From contig NZ_QEWN01000104.1 of assembly GCF_006124995.1 (NCBI RefSeq), positions 1 to 61,121 of the forward strand: 61,121 bases of DNA. Reading direction: 5' to 3'. Position numbers and translations under genes: made by a program. The stretch comes from Vibrio sp. Hep-1b-8. Its GTDB lineage: Bacteria > Pseudomonadota > Gammaproteobacteria > Enterobacterales > Vibrionaceae. How positions within the stretch are numbered: the first letter of the stretch is position 1; every line of letters starts with the position of its first letter. Of the stretch, positions 35,943-44,961 are shown one piece after another. Under the pieces are notes generated by a model. That model made no database searches, was not told the origin of the DNA, and saw only the letters and a list, made by a program, of their open reading frames with translations.

Positions 35943-36716
35943 TTAAGCGGCTCTTAGATGAGTCGTGATGTAGGGTTGCCACGCATTTTGGTAGAGCTCT
36001 TTGGATTGGTGGCGCATGGTACGAATTTGTGCCTGTTCAATTTCGTTGATTTGGCGAGATTCAACAGCCGCTAATCGTTCTATCTTTTGGATTTGTTCGT
36101 AAAATTTATGTTCAGGACCATTCTTTACATCGGCGATAGCTTTAAGATGGAGTTGCACCTCTGCAATTAGGTTCGTTTTTGGTAGTTTGACTAAAAGGTT
36201 GAGGTCTCGGTAACCCGAAGCCGCGGGTTTCTTAAAACGGTTTTTCACCTTAACCACGGTCGTTTCACGATTCAGTACTTCATAAGCCGCCATAAGGCTT
36301 TCAATATCGTCTGCGACGATGGTTGCACGTGCGAGGTCGGTAATGCGCTGTGGCTGTCCATCAAGCTCATAGGCGATCTTCTCTTTTGCTCTTTGCGCAG
36401 ATTTTACTCCCGCGAAATAAGATTCAGTGGACGTTAATAGAGCGGTGCTTTTAACTAGAGTTTCGAGTTCAGCCTGAGCTTGATGGGCTTTGCTGTAAAG
36501 CACGTCGAAATCAGAATAGGGTTGAAGTGGCGTTGCTGACATTGACTGAATGCCGTAAAGGCCACTCAGGTTATGTCTAAATGCCTTAGAACACACTTCG
36601 TTCTGGTTGGTAGAACGATTTTCCTCGTTAGCTGGTGCGGTTGGAATAGCGGCAAATGCTGGGGCACGGCTGAGCATTAAAAGCATCAGGGCCGTCGTTC
36701 GCAAAAATCGGCTCAT
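35943..36716 (-). CDS. relV: RelV-type small alarmone (p)ppGpp synthetase
   Basis: Protein of 257 aa with a RelA/SpoT synthetase domain (about 75-200): RITDLARATIVADD, GYRDLNLLVK and LIAEVQLHL. K105, D127, R130, L148 and E186 line up, with a constant shift of two, with K107, D129, R132, L150 and E188, which I recall as the residues needed in V. cholerae RelV (VC1224). The gene neighbourhood (tpm, purT, cdd) also agrees with VC1224. It makes (p)ppGpp from GTP/GDP and ATP. AAGGAGAG precedes the ATG. The N-terminus (MSRFLRTTALMLLMLSRAPAFA) reads like a cleavable signal peptide, which is odd for an enzyme needing cytoplasmic nucleotides. Confidence 0.88.
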   Translation of the reverse strand: MSRFLRTTALMLLMLSRAPAFAAIPTAPANEENRSTNQNEVCSKAFRHNLSGLYGIQSMSATPLQPYSDFDVLYSKAHQAQAELETLVKSTALLTSTESYFAGVKSAQRAKEKIAYELDGQPQRITDLARATIVADDIESLMAAYEVLNRETTVVKVKNRFKKPAASGYRDLNLLVKLPKTNLIAEVQLHLKAIADVKNGPEHKFYEQIQKIERLAAVESRQINEIEQAQIRTMRHQSKELYQNAWQPYITTHLRAA

Positions 36717-37049
36717 TCACTCTCCTTAGATGTGTCGGCTTAGCTAAAAGGTGTCGAAAAAGATTCAATCACTAAGTCCACTCATCTCTACATAGTAATG
36801 GGGGTAGATTTCGCGTTTCCAATCGCTTGCTGAACCATAATGACAAAAGTTTGAACAGCATCTCATATCCTATGTCACTGTTTAGAGTACCTCGGTTTTT
36901 AAAAGGTTCAGCGCAACTATGTAACCAAGTATAAACAGACCATATGAACTTAATCTGAATGAACTTTTCAGCTAAGCGCATTTGGCTATACCACTTCTTG
37001 ATGCTTTCAGATAGGCTATGCGCTAGTAAGTAAGCAATAGAGAATGACA
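36717..37049. other. Intergenic stretch with a possible 33-aa frame or repeat relic
   Basis: Between relV and tpm. On the minus strand an ATG-initiated frame (36866-36765) encodes 33 aa, beginning MRCCSNFCHYGS and ending YVEMSGLSD. An overlapping 117-codon frame covers 36772-37125 but runs antisense into tpm. Neither has a good ribosome site. The segment may be a dispersed Vibrio repeat or the tail of a lost gene. I cannot assign a function. Confidence 0.35.
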
Positions 37050-37700
37050 ATGAGAGATCCCGAGTTTTGGCATGGCAAATGGGCCGCAAATCAGATTGGT
37101 TTTCATCTTGAAGATGTGAACCCATTACTTATTGAGTATTGGCAGCACACGAAACCAAACCATGAGGATACGGTGCTAGTGCCTTTATGCGGAAAGTCCG
37201 AAGATTTGGTGTGGCTAGCGACGAAACATGCCGATGTGCAGGGCGTGGAGTTGAGCAATATTGCGGTGCGAGCTTTCTTCGCTGAACATTTCTATACGCC
37301 GATGGTAGTGCCTATCAACGGTCAGCACGAACTGTTCCTGTTTGATGAGTTGTCCATTTACACCGGAGACTTCTTTACTGCTCCCCTTAAGCCTGTCGAT
37401 ATCGTCTACGATCGTGCTTCACTGGTGGCGCTGCCAGAAGAGATGCGGGTGGAATATGTTGCAAGGATTAAGTCGCTGCTCAAACCTGGCGGCAGAATTT
37501 TACTGGTGAGTCTTGATTATCGACAGGATGAGATGGCTGGCCCTCCGTTCTCGGTGGCTGAACAGGAGATTCGTACGTTATTTTCTGAATTCAAAGTAAC
37601 GCGACTCTACCGAGATGAAGCGGACGAAGAACACCCTAAGATTGCCAAGAAGGGGTTAACTCGTTTTGCCGAGGAAGTCTATTTAATCGAAAGTGAATAG
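37050..37700 (+). CDS. tpm: Thiopurine S-methyltransferase
   Basis: SAM-dependent methyltransferase of the bacterial TPMT type, about 216 aa. In other bacteria such enzymes methylate thiopurines and inorganic tellurite or selenite. Motifs: [25 protein letters not shown] at the N-terminus, [15 protein letters not shown] (SAM-binding), [13 protein letters not shown], and [14 protein letters not shown] chose ATG 37050 (MRDPEFWH) rather than 37044 because spacing to the AGAGA site is better. It is monocistronic with a strong terminator, convergent with purT. Confidence 0.92.
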   Translation: MRDPEFWHGKWAANQIGFHLEDVNPLLIEYWQHTKPNHEDTVLVPLCGKSEDLVWLATKHADVQGVELSNIAVRAFFAEHFYTPMVVPINGQHELFLFDELSIYTGDFFTAPLKPVDIVYDRASLVALPEEMRVEYVARIKSLLKPGGRILLVSLDYRQDEMAGPPFSVAEQEIRTLFSEFKVTRLYRDEADEEHPKIAKKGLTRFAEEVYLIESE

Positions 37701-37703
37701 ATG

Positions 37704-37735
37704 AAAAAGGCTTGGTGCAACCAAGCCTTTTTCTG
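37704..37735. terminator. Bidirectional terminator between tpm and purT
   Basis: Stem AAAAAGGCTTGGT / ACCAAGCCTTTTT with a 3-nt loop, 3 bp after the tpm stop and 13 bp beyond the purT stop on the other strand. Confidence 0.9.
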
Positions 37736-37745
37736 TTATGCGGTG

Positions 37746-38921
37746 TTAGTAAAGTATGTTTACTTTGCTCGCACTCTCTACGGCGTCTTTAATCGCAGTT
37801 TCAATATCTTCGCGACGAGTGATCGAGACACCAAGACGGCGACGGCCATCGATGTCTGGTTTGCCAAACAAACGAACTTGCGTTAAAGGCTGCGCTAAAG
37901 CATCCGCAACGCCTTCAAAACGAATGTTTGTCGATGTTCCTTGACCTAAGATCACCGCTGAAGCTGCTGGGCCATATTGAGTAATGGCAGATATTGGCAA
38001 CCCTGTAAATGCACGAACATGTAGAGCAAACTCAGAGCTATCTTGTGACATAAGAGTCACTAAGCCGGTATCGTGTGGGCGAGGGGAGACCTCATTAAAG
38101 ATCACTGTATCACCTTTGATAAACAGTTCGACACCAAAGATCCCAAAGCCACCAAGTGCGTTGACGACTTTACCCGCGGCATCTTGAGCGGCTTCAAGTG
38201 CGGCATCTGACATCACTTGGGGCTGCCAAGATTCACGGTAGTCTCCATCTTCCTGGCGGTGACCGATCGGAGCGCAGAAATGAGTACCATCGACAGCGCG
38301 AACGGTTAATAGAGTGATTTCGTAGTCAAAGTCAATAAAGCCCTCTACGATGACGCGTCCAGCTCCGGTTCGACCACCTTCCTGAGCGTAGTTCCAAGCT
38401 TTTTCCACATCGTCGGCGTTTTTAATTACGCTCTGGCCTTTGCCTGAAGAACTCATTACGGGCTTACAAACACACGGAATACCTACTGCATCAACCGCTG
38501 ACTTAAACTCTTGATAGGTATCAGCGAAGTGATAAGGTGAAGTGGTCAGTTGTAGCTCTTCAGCTGCAAGACGGCGGATACCTTCACGGTTCATCGTCAG
38601 CTTGGTTGCCTTTGCGGTAGGGACAACATTAAGCCCTTTTGCCTCAAGTGCGACTAAAGTGTCAGTCGCAATGGCTTGAATTTCAGGTACAACGTAGTCA
38701 GGTTGTTCTTTATCGATAATTGCCTGAAGGGCATCACCATCAAGCATGTCTAATGTATAGCTGCGGTGAGCGACTTGCATCGCAGGCGCATTTTCGTAGC
38801 GATCACACGCAATCACTTCAAGCCCTAGTCGCTGACATTCAATCGCGACCTCTTTGCCGAGTTCACCTGAACCAAGAAGCATCACACGGGTTGCATTTTT
38901 TGCTGTTGCTGTACCAAACAT
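37746..38921 (-). CDS. purT: Formate-dependent phosphoribosylglycinamide formyltransferase 2
   Basis: ATP-grasp enzyme of 391 aa for purine synthesis: GAR + formate + ATP to FGAR. N-terminal nucleotide-binding fold: [25 protein letters not shown]-grasp core: [15 protein letters not shown] and [20 protein letters not shown]. Metal/phosphate block: [16 protein letters not shown], then [16 protein letters not shown]. The length matches E. coli PurT (392 aa). It is monocistronic, with a PurR box 64-79 bp upstream of the ATG. Confidence 0.97.
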   Translation of the reverse strand: MFGTATAKNATRVMLLGSGELGKEVAIECQRLGLEVIACDRYENAPAMQVAHRSYTLDMLDGDALQAIIDKEQPDYVVPEIQAIATDTLVALEAKGLNVVPTAKATKLTMNREGIRRLAAEELQLTTSPYHFADTYQEFKSAVDAVGIPCVCKPVMSSSGKGQSVIKNADDVEKAWNYAQEGGRTGAGRVIVEGFIDFDYEITLLTVRAVDGTHFCAPIGHRQEDGDYRESWQPQVMSDAALEAAQDAAGKVVNALGGFGIFGVELFIKGDTVIFNEVSPRPHDTGLVTLMSQDSSEFALHVRAFTGLPISAITQYGPAASAVILGQGTSTNIRFEGVADALAQPLTQVRLFGKPDIDGRRRLGVSITRREDIETAIKDAVESASKVNILY

Positions 38922-38984
38922 AATTAACCTTAAACTCTACGAGGATTAGCTGAATGGAGGCAATCATACTGATTGTGAAACAAA

Positions 38985-39000
38985 AAGCAAACGTTTGCGT
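38985..39000. promoter_or_regulatory. PurR box upstream of purT
   Basis: AAGCAAACGTTTGCGT, whose complement ACGCAAACGTTTGCTT closely matches the PurR consensus ACGCAAACGTTTTCGT. It indicates hypoxanthine/guanine-dependent repression of purT. Confidence 0.85.
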
Positions 39001-39130
39001 AGGGTTTGTTGTAGTAAAATGGTCGTAAAGAACCGCAACAGCCACTCGCGACGAAAAGAGGGTGCATAAGCAATAGCTGATGGAGAAAACACGCGAGAGC
39101 GCAATGGTTCTTGAAGCGAATAGCAGGATT

Positions 39131-39155
39131 AAAAAAGGCGCTAGATTAGCGCCTT
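39131..39155 (-). terminator. Intrinsic terminator of cdd
   Basis: Stem AAGGCGCTA / TAGCGCCTT with a 3-nt loop; on the minus strand it is followed by TTTT. It starts 10 bp past the cdd stop. Confidence 0.85.
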
Positions 39156-39164
39156 AGAGATGCA

Positions 39165-40052
39165 TTAAAGTTCCAAATAACTCATTGGAATATCAGGGTT
39201 AATTGCTTCCAGAGTGGATTGCGTATTGGCCAGATGGCTAATTGTACCACCTTCAGCTTCTACTAGTGCTGCCGAATCAATCTCTGCGAGATCTTGGCGG
39301 TCCAGTAACAGTTGTACTAGGGCAACTTGAAGTGGCGGTAGGCTAGGGTTAAATGCCGCGTTTTCAGCGTAAGCCCCTTGGTAAACTTTGCCATTGTTCA
39401 TCTTGATCGCCACACCACTCAAGTTATGAGTGTATGGAGCATGGCTGCGGTTGAGAGCGTCAATCGCTGCCTGAACCAGCTCATCTTGCTCATCACATCT
39501 CTTGCCGTGATCGACGTTGGTCATCAGTGCTGATTTGATACCAAGGTCTGCTGGGCCAAACGACTCAGGGAGATATTCTTGTAGTGATTTACTTTCGCGC
39601 TCTGGTAACTGAATTTTCAGTTTATCTGCGGTCGAAAGTTCGTTCATAAATTGGCGACAATGGCCACATGGGCTGAAGTTGATGGTGATATCAGCAACAC
39701 CTTGTTCACCTTTCATCCATGCGTGGCTGATTGCGGATTGCTCAGCGTGTACCGTTTGGCCTAACTGTACGCCTGAAAACTCAACGTTTGCGCCAAAGTA
39801 AAGCTTACCAGAAAGACCACGGACAATAGCACCAACATAAAAGTTTGAAAGGGGGGCATAAGAGTAGGCCGCAGCGAATGGCAGCAGTGCTACGCGTAGG
39901 TCAGCATCTTTCATTCCGGAAATAGTCAGTAACTGTTCAAACTGCTCGGCAGTGAGTGTCGCGTCAAAATCGTCAGCGAGAAGAATAGGCGATAAGAAAT
40001 CTGCTACGTTTTTTGGCGCTGCTGACAGCGCTTGTTCAATGCGGCTTCTCAT
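39165..40052 (-). CDS. cdd: Cytidine deaminase
   Basis: Zinc enzyme of 295 aa that deaminates cytidine and deoxycytidine to uridine and deoxyuridine. It is the long, E. coli-type dimeric form with an N-terminal catalytic and a C-terminal pseudo-catalytic domain. Catalytic motifs: [12 protein letters not shown] (His, Glu) and [12 protein letters not shown] (two Cys). The second domain keeps the fold ([30 protein letters not shown]) without zinc ligands. AAGGA lies upstream of the ATG. It is monocistronic, and the upstream gap holds CRP/CytR-like sites. Confidence 0.96.
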   Translation of the reverse strand: MRSRIEQALSAAPKNVADFLSPILLADDFDATLTAEQFEQLLTISGMKDADLRVALLPFAAAYSYAPLSNFYVGAIVRGLSGKLYFGANVEFSGVQLGQTVHAEQSAISHAWMKGEQGVADITINFSPCGHCRQFMNELSTADKLKIQLPERESKSLQEYLPESFGPADLGIKSALMTNVDHGKRCDEQDELVQAAIDALNRSHAPYTHNLSGVAIKMNNGKVYQGAYAENAAFNPSLPPLQVALVQLLLDRQDLAEIDSAALVEAEGGTISHLANTQSTLEAINPDIPMSYLEL

Positions 40053-40159
40053 AGTGAATCCTTGTTTCAGCGTAATTGATATCTTTGAGCTTAGTCTTCA
40101 AAAGAGAAGAATAAACTCTGATATTGGTATTACATTTTATGTGAGACTCAAAAATATTC

Positions 40160-40224
40160 AGAGATCTAAATCACAATATTTTTTGTAATGGCATTTGTCG
40201 TTACATAATTAGAGTGAGCTCACA
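40160..40224. promoter_or_regulatory. Putative CRP-CytR control region of cdd
   Basis: Two CRP-like sites, each with a perfect TCACA half (AGAGATCTAAATCACA at 40160-40175 and TTAGAGTGAGCTCACA at 40209-40224), are centred 49 bp apart. Between them is an imperfect inverted pair (TGTAATG and CGTTACA). E. coli cdd is controlled by two CRP sites about 50 bp apart with CytR bound between them, so the layout fits. The wider gap 40053-40370 shows no gene. Confidence 0.5.
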
Positions 40225-40370
40225 CATGATAACGATTGCACGATTAAATTTTATGAAGTGTGTCGTAGCACGAAACAGACCTAGGGCAAACGAGACGTCA
40301 TCATCTTAAATCCTAGTGGTCATTTGGTTGCTGTGCATCTGTACCTTGCCAGAAAGTATCGATTTTTCTC

Positions 40371-41048
40371 TTAAGCTGACAACCAAACCGCTAGGGTAAA
40401 GAAGGAAGGCGCCAGTATCGAAGTAATCACTCCGCATACGACTAGGGCAAGAGAACTAAACGCAGCGTCTCGCGGGTCTTTCTCCGCGCAGGTAGCAGTG
40501 CCGAGTGCGTGTGAGACGGTTCCCATCGTCAAGCCTTTTGCTATCGGGTGAGTGATATTCAGCAGGTTGTAGATTGGGTAGGCCATGATGGCGCCAAACA
40601 AACCAACAATCAGCACTAAGATAGCGGCAATTGCGGGTTCACCGCCTAAGTGGCTAGAGACCTCCATAGCGATTGGTGTGGTTACCGATTTACCCAGTAA
40701 GCTCGCAATCAAGGAGATATCTGCTTTTAGGTAGACGGCAATAATACTGGCTGTAAACATCGACATGACACTGCCGACACCACAGGCAAGCATGATGATT
40801 CGCCAGTTAGCTCGGATTTGAGGTAATTGTTCGTATAGTGGGTAGGCGAGGGCCACAACAGCGGGTTGCAGCAGATAGTTGATCCAATGGTTGTCTGCAT
40901 AATAAGTCTCAAATGGGACTTTTAGATACGTGAGTAAAGGGATCAATACCGCAAGGCTGACCAACAGCGGGTTCATTAACGGGCTATTGAATTTTTGACA
41001 TAACCAACGTGCTGAGAAGAAGACCGCAATAGTAACAAGTAACCACAT
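40371..41048 (-). CDS. lrgB: LrgB/CidB family membrane protein
   Basis: Inner-membrane protein of 225 aa with six or seven hydrophobic segments, the partner of the LrgA-type protein upstream. Family blocks: LQPAVVALAYPLYEQLPQIRANWR, SVTTPIAMEVSSHLGGEPAIAAILVLIVG and AKGLTMGTVSHALGTATCAEKDPRDAAFSSLALV. In Gram-positive bacteria the pair modulates murein hydrolase activity; in Gram-negative bacteria it has been linked to small-molecule export. Its ATG shares one base with the stop codon of the lrgA gene, so the two form an operon. Confidence 0.9.
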   Translation of the reverse strand: MWLLVTIAVFFSARWLCQKFNSPLMNPLLVSLAVLIPLLTYLKVPFETYYADNHWINYLLQPAVVALAYPLYEQLPQIRANWRIIMLACGVGSVMSMFTASIIAVYLKADISLIASLLGKSVTTPIAMEVSSHLGGEPAIAAILVLIVGLFGAIMAYPIYNLLNITHPIAKGLTMGTVSHALGTATCAEKDPRDAAFSSLALVVCGVITSILAPSFFTLAVWLSA

Positions 41049-41413
41049 TACTTTTGTCCTCCCTTAAGCATTCGGTCTAGCATCAAGCCAAGCAGCACCA
41101 AGACGATAAAAGTACCACCAACAGCACTCGCTAAAATCGGCAGTGCATTGGCTATCAGCATATCGAAATGTTCCATTAATCCCACACTGATGGGGACGAA
41201 CAGTAACACCATATAACGGATAAACACAGTTGCGCCAGGACGAACCCAGTGCGCAGGCACGAGCCCGCTGGCAAGCAGACTAAATAAAATCAGCATTCCG
41301 ATAATGCTACCGGGGATAGAAGTGTCGATTAGGTGCTGAATGTTAATGCCGGCAACTAGGCACAAGAAGATCAGCCCCATAGACACAACAAAATGAAGCA
41401 AAGTTTTCGCCAT
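41048..41413 (-). CDS. lrgA: LrgA/CidA family holin-like protein
   Basis: Inner-membrane protein of 121 aa with four hydrophobic segments, a CidA/LrgA holin-like protein. Family text: [51 protein letters not shown]. It forms the first gene of a two-gene operon with lrgB (1-bp overlap). It lies next to cdd, the same neighbourhood I remember from V. cholerae. Confidence 0.9.
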   Translation of the reverse strand: MAKTLLHFVVSMGLIFLCLVAGINIQHLIDTSIPGSIIGMLILFSLLASGLVPAHWVRPGATVFIRYMVLLFVPISVGLMEHFDMLIANALPILASAVGGTFIVLVLLGLMLDRMLKGGQK

Positions 41414-41564
41414 AATCTAGTATTGTCCAACTGAAGAGCCATAAACTGGGGTATAAGGCTCAATAAATTTTTATTTACGCCCAATCCCAACGTCTATTGG
41501 TTATTTTGGTGATTGAGCGATCTTGTAGGGTGCAGGACTTGGTCACTATTATAATTTTTGACTA

Positions 41565-42989
41565 CTAGGATACTCGCTTTTGCACGTATTGGTAGATGGA
41601 TTTTAAGATTGCAATTTTCTTTTGGTCACTTTCATGCTCGTGAACCAAATTTTCGAGATTTAGCATGTACTCTTCAATACGACTTTCAAAGTAATCTCGG
41701 CAGTGTGAAGCCCAGCGTTGTTGTTCTAGTTCATCCAATGTCCACGGATAGTTTCTAGCGCGGTAACGGAATAGCAGCGGCACAATGCGTTGGTCGCTGA
41801 AGGCAATATCGAGTGCGGCGAGATTATTGGGATCGGTTTCTCGAATAATATCCATCGCAGCTTTGTCAGCAGGAGAGAAGAAACCATCGTAAAGCATGTT
41901 GTCTACGTCCGAGCTTTTTTCGTACTCTCGCTCAATCGCGTAAATACCAATTAGCTTTTCTCGCACTTCAGGGTGCTGTCGCAATAGTGCAAGGTTTTCT
42001 AGGCATTTTTCGCGGTTGATACCGATTTTTTCTGCGTTATCTGCTGTCAATGTTTTCGCGGGTGCTAGGATCGGGCATTTGTTGAGATGAACCAGTTTAA
42101 CTGGCACTGGCAACTCATCTGGCGCTAATTCCATATGTTTAGTGTAAAGACGTTGGTTGAGTTGTTCGGTATCCAGATCGAGCAACACCTGTGGGTCTTT
42201 GGCCAAATCAACGCAGATGACCGCGTTCTGATTAGTTGGATGCCAAGCGACAGGCACGATCCAGCTAGTGTAATGACACTCTTTACCTAACATGCCTGAT
42301 ACGTGCATCAAGGGCGTCATGTTAACGATATCGATAAGTTCATTGAGTTTACGCTTGTGGCGCATACTTAAAAAGTAATCGAACAGCTTTGGTTGAGCCG
42401 CTTTGACTTTCTTTGCCATCTCGATTGTTGCGATCACGTCTGCCATCGCATCATGCGCGTTTTCGTGTTCGATGCCGTTCGCTTTAGATAAGTGTTCAAG
42501 CTTAAAGCTAATAAATCCCTCTTCATTCTCAGGCCATTGAATACCTTCAGGTCGTAGGGCATAACACGCTCGCATCACATCAAGTAAATCCCAGCGAGAG
42601 TTGCCGTTCTGCCAGCTCCACGCATAAGGGTCGATGAAGTTACGGTAGCAGGTGTAACGAGTCACTTCGTCGTCAAAGCGGATACTGTTGTAGCCGAGGC
42701 TTGTGGTATTTGGTGTTGCTAACTGTTGGTGAATCTTGGCAATGAATTCAGGTTCACTCAGCCCGTTAGTTTCAGCTGTTTGAGGGGTGATGCCCGTTAT
42801 CAGCGCGGCTTCTGGGGACGGCAGGTAATCAGCGGGTGGTTGGCAATAGATAACCAGTGGTTCACCGATGATATTGAAGTCCATATCGGTGCGAATGCCT
42901 GCAAACTGACACGGACGATCTTTAGCAGGGCTGGTTCCCCACGTTTCGTAGTCGAAGAAGAAAAACGTAGGTTGATGCTCTTGTTGCAT
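41565..42989 (-). CDS. sbcB: Exodeoxyribonuclease I
   Basis: DnaQ-like 3'-5' exonuclease of 474 aa (E. coli 475 aa) degrading single-stranded DNA in recombination and mismatch repair. DEDDh residues are visible: FFFDYETWGTSP (Asp, Glu), LGYNSIRFDDEV (Asp) and NAHDAMADV (His, Asp). The exonuclease I-specific regions follow: SFKLEHLSKANGIEHENAHDA, PLMHVSGMLG and YPWTLDELEQQRWASHCRDYFESR. It is complete and monocistronic. Confidence 0.96.
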   Translation of the reverse strand: MQQEHQPTFFFFDYETWGTSPAKDRPCQFAGIRTDMDFNIIGEPLVIYCQPPADYLPSPEAALITGITPQTAETNGLSEPEFIAKIHQQLATPNTTSLGYNSIRFDDEVTRYTCYRNFIDPYAWSWQNGNSRWDLLDVMRACYALRPEGIQWPENEEGFISFKLEHLSKANGIEHENAHDAMADVIATIEMAKKVKAAQPKLFDYFLSMRHKRKLNELIDIVNMTPLMHVSGMLGKECHYTSWIVPVAWHPTNQNAVICVDLAKDPQVLLDLDTEQLNQRLYTKHMELAPDELPVPVKLVHLNKCPILAPAKTLTADNAEKIGINREKCLENLALLRQHPEVREKLIGIYAIEREYEKSSDVDNMLYDGFFSPADKAAMDIIRETDPNNLAALDIAFSDQRIVPLLFRYRARNYPWTLDELEQQRWASHCRDYFESRIEEYMLNLENLVHEHESDQKKIAILKSIYQYVQKRVS

Positions 42990-43111
42990 TATCTGATTAC
43001 CAAGTGTTTAAAATTCACTTTGGTATTAGACCATTGCAACAAGGTCAAGGCAATCGGGTTGAGTCGATATCAGGTTGAGTGGTAGAAAAATGGTCGATCT
43101 TTGCAAACGGG

Positions 43112-43798
43112 TCACTGATATTGATGGATCAGTCTACGCATGTCGGCGCTGTCGAGTATCTCCAACGTTTTGTTTGAATGCGCAAAAAGTTGGTACTGCA
43201 TCGCTTGGGCGACTTGAGCCGCATCGATTGGAATGAGCTTGGCCAACGGGCCGAGCATGAGTGGCTTTAGAAAGGTCATCATGGTTTGAATCACCACCTC
43301 GTCTTTACGTGGGATCTCACGTAAGCCTTTTAATGGTCCTGGTCGCACAAATACTACCCGTTCAAATCCCATTCGTTCTATGGCGAGCTCCATTCGTCCC
43401 TTGCAGCGCAGATAGTGAGAAAATGAACGTACCGAAGCACCATAGCTAGAGACGACCGCAAGTTGCTTCACGCCGAGCAGTTTCATCTCCTGAGCAACAT
43501 CACAAACCAACTCATAATCGACTTTTTCTAGCGCTTGCTTTGAGCCTGCCTGCTTTAGGGTTGTACCTAAGCAAATAAAACCAAATTCAGGCTGCGGCTT
43601 TTCGTCATCCCAGTGTTGGATACGAAGTTCGGGGTGCTGGATCACTTCGAGTTTGGGATGGAAAAAAGGAAGCTCTCGTCGACTTAGGGCGTAGATGTGA
43701 TTGAAAGGAGCCTGATCTAACATCTGCTTAATGAGTTCGTTGCCAATCAAGCCAGTAGAACCGGCAATTATGGTGGTGAGGGAGTTAGCTTGTTCCAA
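43112..43798 (-). CDS. NAD(P)-binding Rossmann-fold oxidoreductase (HIM1/atypical SDR type)
   Basis: Protein of 228 aa starting at TTG (43798); no ATG lies near. The N-terminal dinucleotide-binding motif is clear (IIAGSTGLIGNELIKQML), then FICLGTTLKQAGSKQALEKVDYELV and LAVVSSYGASVRSFSHYLRCKGRMELAI, typical of atypical short-chain dehydrogenases of the HTATIP2/HIM1 type. YLRCKG includes the YxxxK-like active pair. The substrate is unknown. An orphan reading frame with coding character ends 4 bp upstream. Confidence 0.78.
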   Translation of the reverse strand: MEQANSLTTIIAGSTGLIGNELIKQMLDQAPFNHIYALSRRELPFFHPKLEVIQHPELRIQHWDDEKPQPEFGFICLGTTLKQAGSKQALEKVDYELVCDVAQEMKLLGVKQLAVVSSYGASVRSFSHYLRCKGRMELAIERMGFERVVFVRPGPLKGLREIPRKDEVVIQTMMTFLKPLMLGPLAKLIPIDAAQVAQAMQYQLFAHSNKTLEILDSADMRRLIHQYQ

Positions 43799-43801
43799 AG
43801 C

Positions 43802-44017
43802 CTACGTACCTTGTCCGTTGATATGATTTACCACGCGTCGTCGCATAGCTTGAGACAAGCAAGCTTCTAACAAAGTGGTAATAAATTCTGTGATCGGATC
43901 TTGAGATTGGCCAATAGTCTCGAGAGTGGGAGGGGTGTAGGGCTGAAATGGGAGTAACTTGGCATATTGGGCATTATCGACCTCGCCCGAATGGCGAGGT
44001 CTGGTCGTAACGTCAGG
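43802..44017 (-). pseudogene. Orphan coding-like frame without a standard start
   Basis: The minus strand from about 44017 to 43802 is open for 71 codons. It reads VDNAQYAKLLPFQPYTPPT, then ITEFITTLLEACLSQAMRRR, then VVNHINGQGT and stop. The composition looks protein-like, but no ATG, GTG or TTG lies near its upstream end, and an in-frame TAA stands at 44018-44020. It may be the 3' part of a gene that lost its 5' end. An alternative start (ATT) or a frameshift cannot be excluded. It ends 4 bp before the TTG of the oxidoreductase gene. Confidence 0.4.
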
Positions 44018-44099
44018 TTAATGACAAAGGTACTTTCTTTTGGCTACGTTGTTGTGGCTTGTTCTGTTTCTGTTTTTTTGACTTTTGATTGGCAAACAT
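44013..44099 (-). CDS. Small basic peptide, 28 aa, unknown function
   Basis: ATG at 44099 preceded by a perfect AAGGAGG ribosome site. The 28-codon frame begins MFANQKSKKQKQNKPQQRSQ and ends KKVPLSLT; nine residues are Lys or Arg. A 9-bp hairpin (GACCTCGCC / GGCGAGGTC, 43980-44002) lies just after the stop. The strong ribosome site and tidy end argue that it is translated, but no family was recognised. Confidence 0.5.
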   Translation of the reverse strand: MFANQKSKKQKQNKPQQRSQKKVPLSLT

Positions 44100-44344
44100 A
44101 CAACCTCCTTGCACATTAAGTGGGAGAAAACAGTGATACGGCTAGATAAACGCATACTTTGTGCCGTTATAAAATGCACTCCCTAAACTAAAAGATAGGA
44201 CTTTTGGGTGAAAAATTGCAGTTTTGGATGCAATCTCAGAATCTTTTTGACAGTTCATCGAGTTTTTGGGAGTCGGTTAGGGGTGTTAACTGTATGATTT
44301 CACGTTACACTCAGCGCAAAGGATTTGGCACTCAAGGAAAATCG

Positions 44345-44956
44345 ATGAATATTGAGCTAAGCACTCTAGCACCTACCCAAATTTACCACTTAATGACTCA
44401 AACCATTATCCCAAGGCCGATCGCTTGGGTATTAACTGACTCCGACCAAGGTTGTTACAATCTAGCGCCATTTTCCTATTTTACGCCGGTATCCAGTAAT
44501 CCACCGCTGCTGATGTTTTCTGTGGGTAAGAAGCCAACTGGTGAAGTGAAGGACACGACGCGAAATGTGTTGGAAACGGGGCGTCTTGTTGTCCACATAG
44601 CGCAGCAATCACAGGCCGAAGAGGTGACTCAAACTGCGGCAACCTTACCCCATGGTGAATCAGAAATTGAAGCGACTGGACTAGACTTGGTTGATTTCGA
44701 CGGCTTTGAATTGCCGCGTGTCAAAGGTTGTCCTATTGCGTTTGCTTGCAAGTTAGTTGAAGTGAAAGAGATCGGTGAGACACCACAAAGTCTGATTTTT
44801 GCAGAGATCGAAAAGGTGTATGTGGACCCGCAAGTCATCGGTGAGCGCAGTGATCGCTTGGTTGTTGATGCTCTTAAAGTCAATCCACTTTCCCGTCTTG
44901 GTGGTAGTCAGTATGCCACTATTGATAACGTGTTTTCAGTCGCGAGGCCAGAATAA
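44345..44956 (+). CDS. Flavin reductase-like FMN-binding protein
   Basis: Cytoplasmic flavoprotein of 203 aa. I chose ATG 44345 ([14 protein letters not shown]), which follows AAGGAAA by about 5 nt; the frame is open to 44204 without a ribosome site. Family text: [60 protein letters not shown] and the closing [16 protein letters not shown]. Such proteins reduce or bind FMN. It lies 5 bp before cobT, so a role linked to cobalamin metabolism, such as flavin supply for cobalt reduction or DMB formation, is possible but unproven. Confidence 0.87.
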   Translation: MNIELSTLAPTQIYHLMTQTIIPRPIAWVLTDSDQGCYNLAPFSYFTPVSSNPPLLMFSVGKKPTGEVKDTTRNVLETGRLVVHIAQQSQAEEVTQTAATLPHGESEIEATGLDLVDFDGFELPRVKGCPIAFACKLVEVKEIGETPQSLIFAEIEKVYVDPQVIGERSDRLVVDALKVNPLSRLGGSQYATIDNVFSVARPE

Positions 44957-44961
44957 GCATT

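Noticed and set aside
36772..37125. 117-codon minus-strand frame overlapping the start of tpm
   Set aside because: Antisense to a secure gene over its first part and without a ribosome site; kept only as a note on the unexplained segment.
38999..39150. Very short plus-strand frames between purT and cdd (16 and about 25 codons)
   Set aside because: No ribosome sites and no coding features.
44160..44344. Possible cobalamin riboswitch before the flavin reductase-cob operon
   Set aside because: I looked for the B12-box core on the plus strand and found no match.
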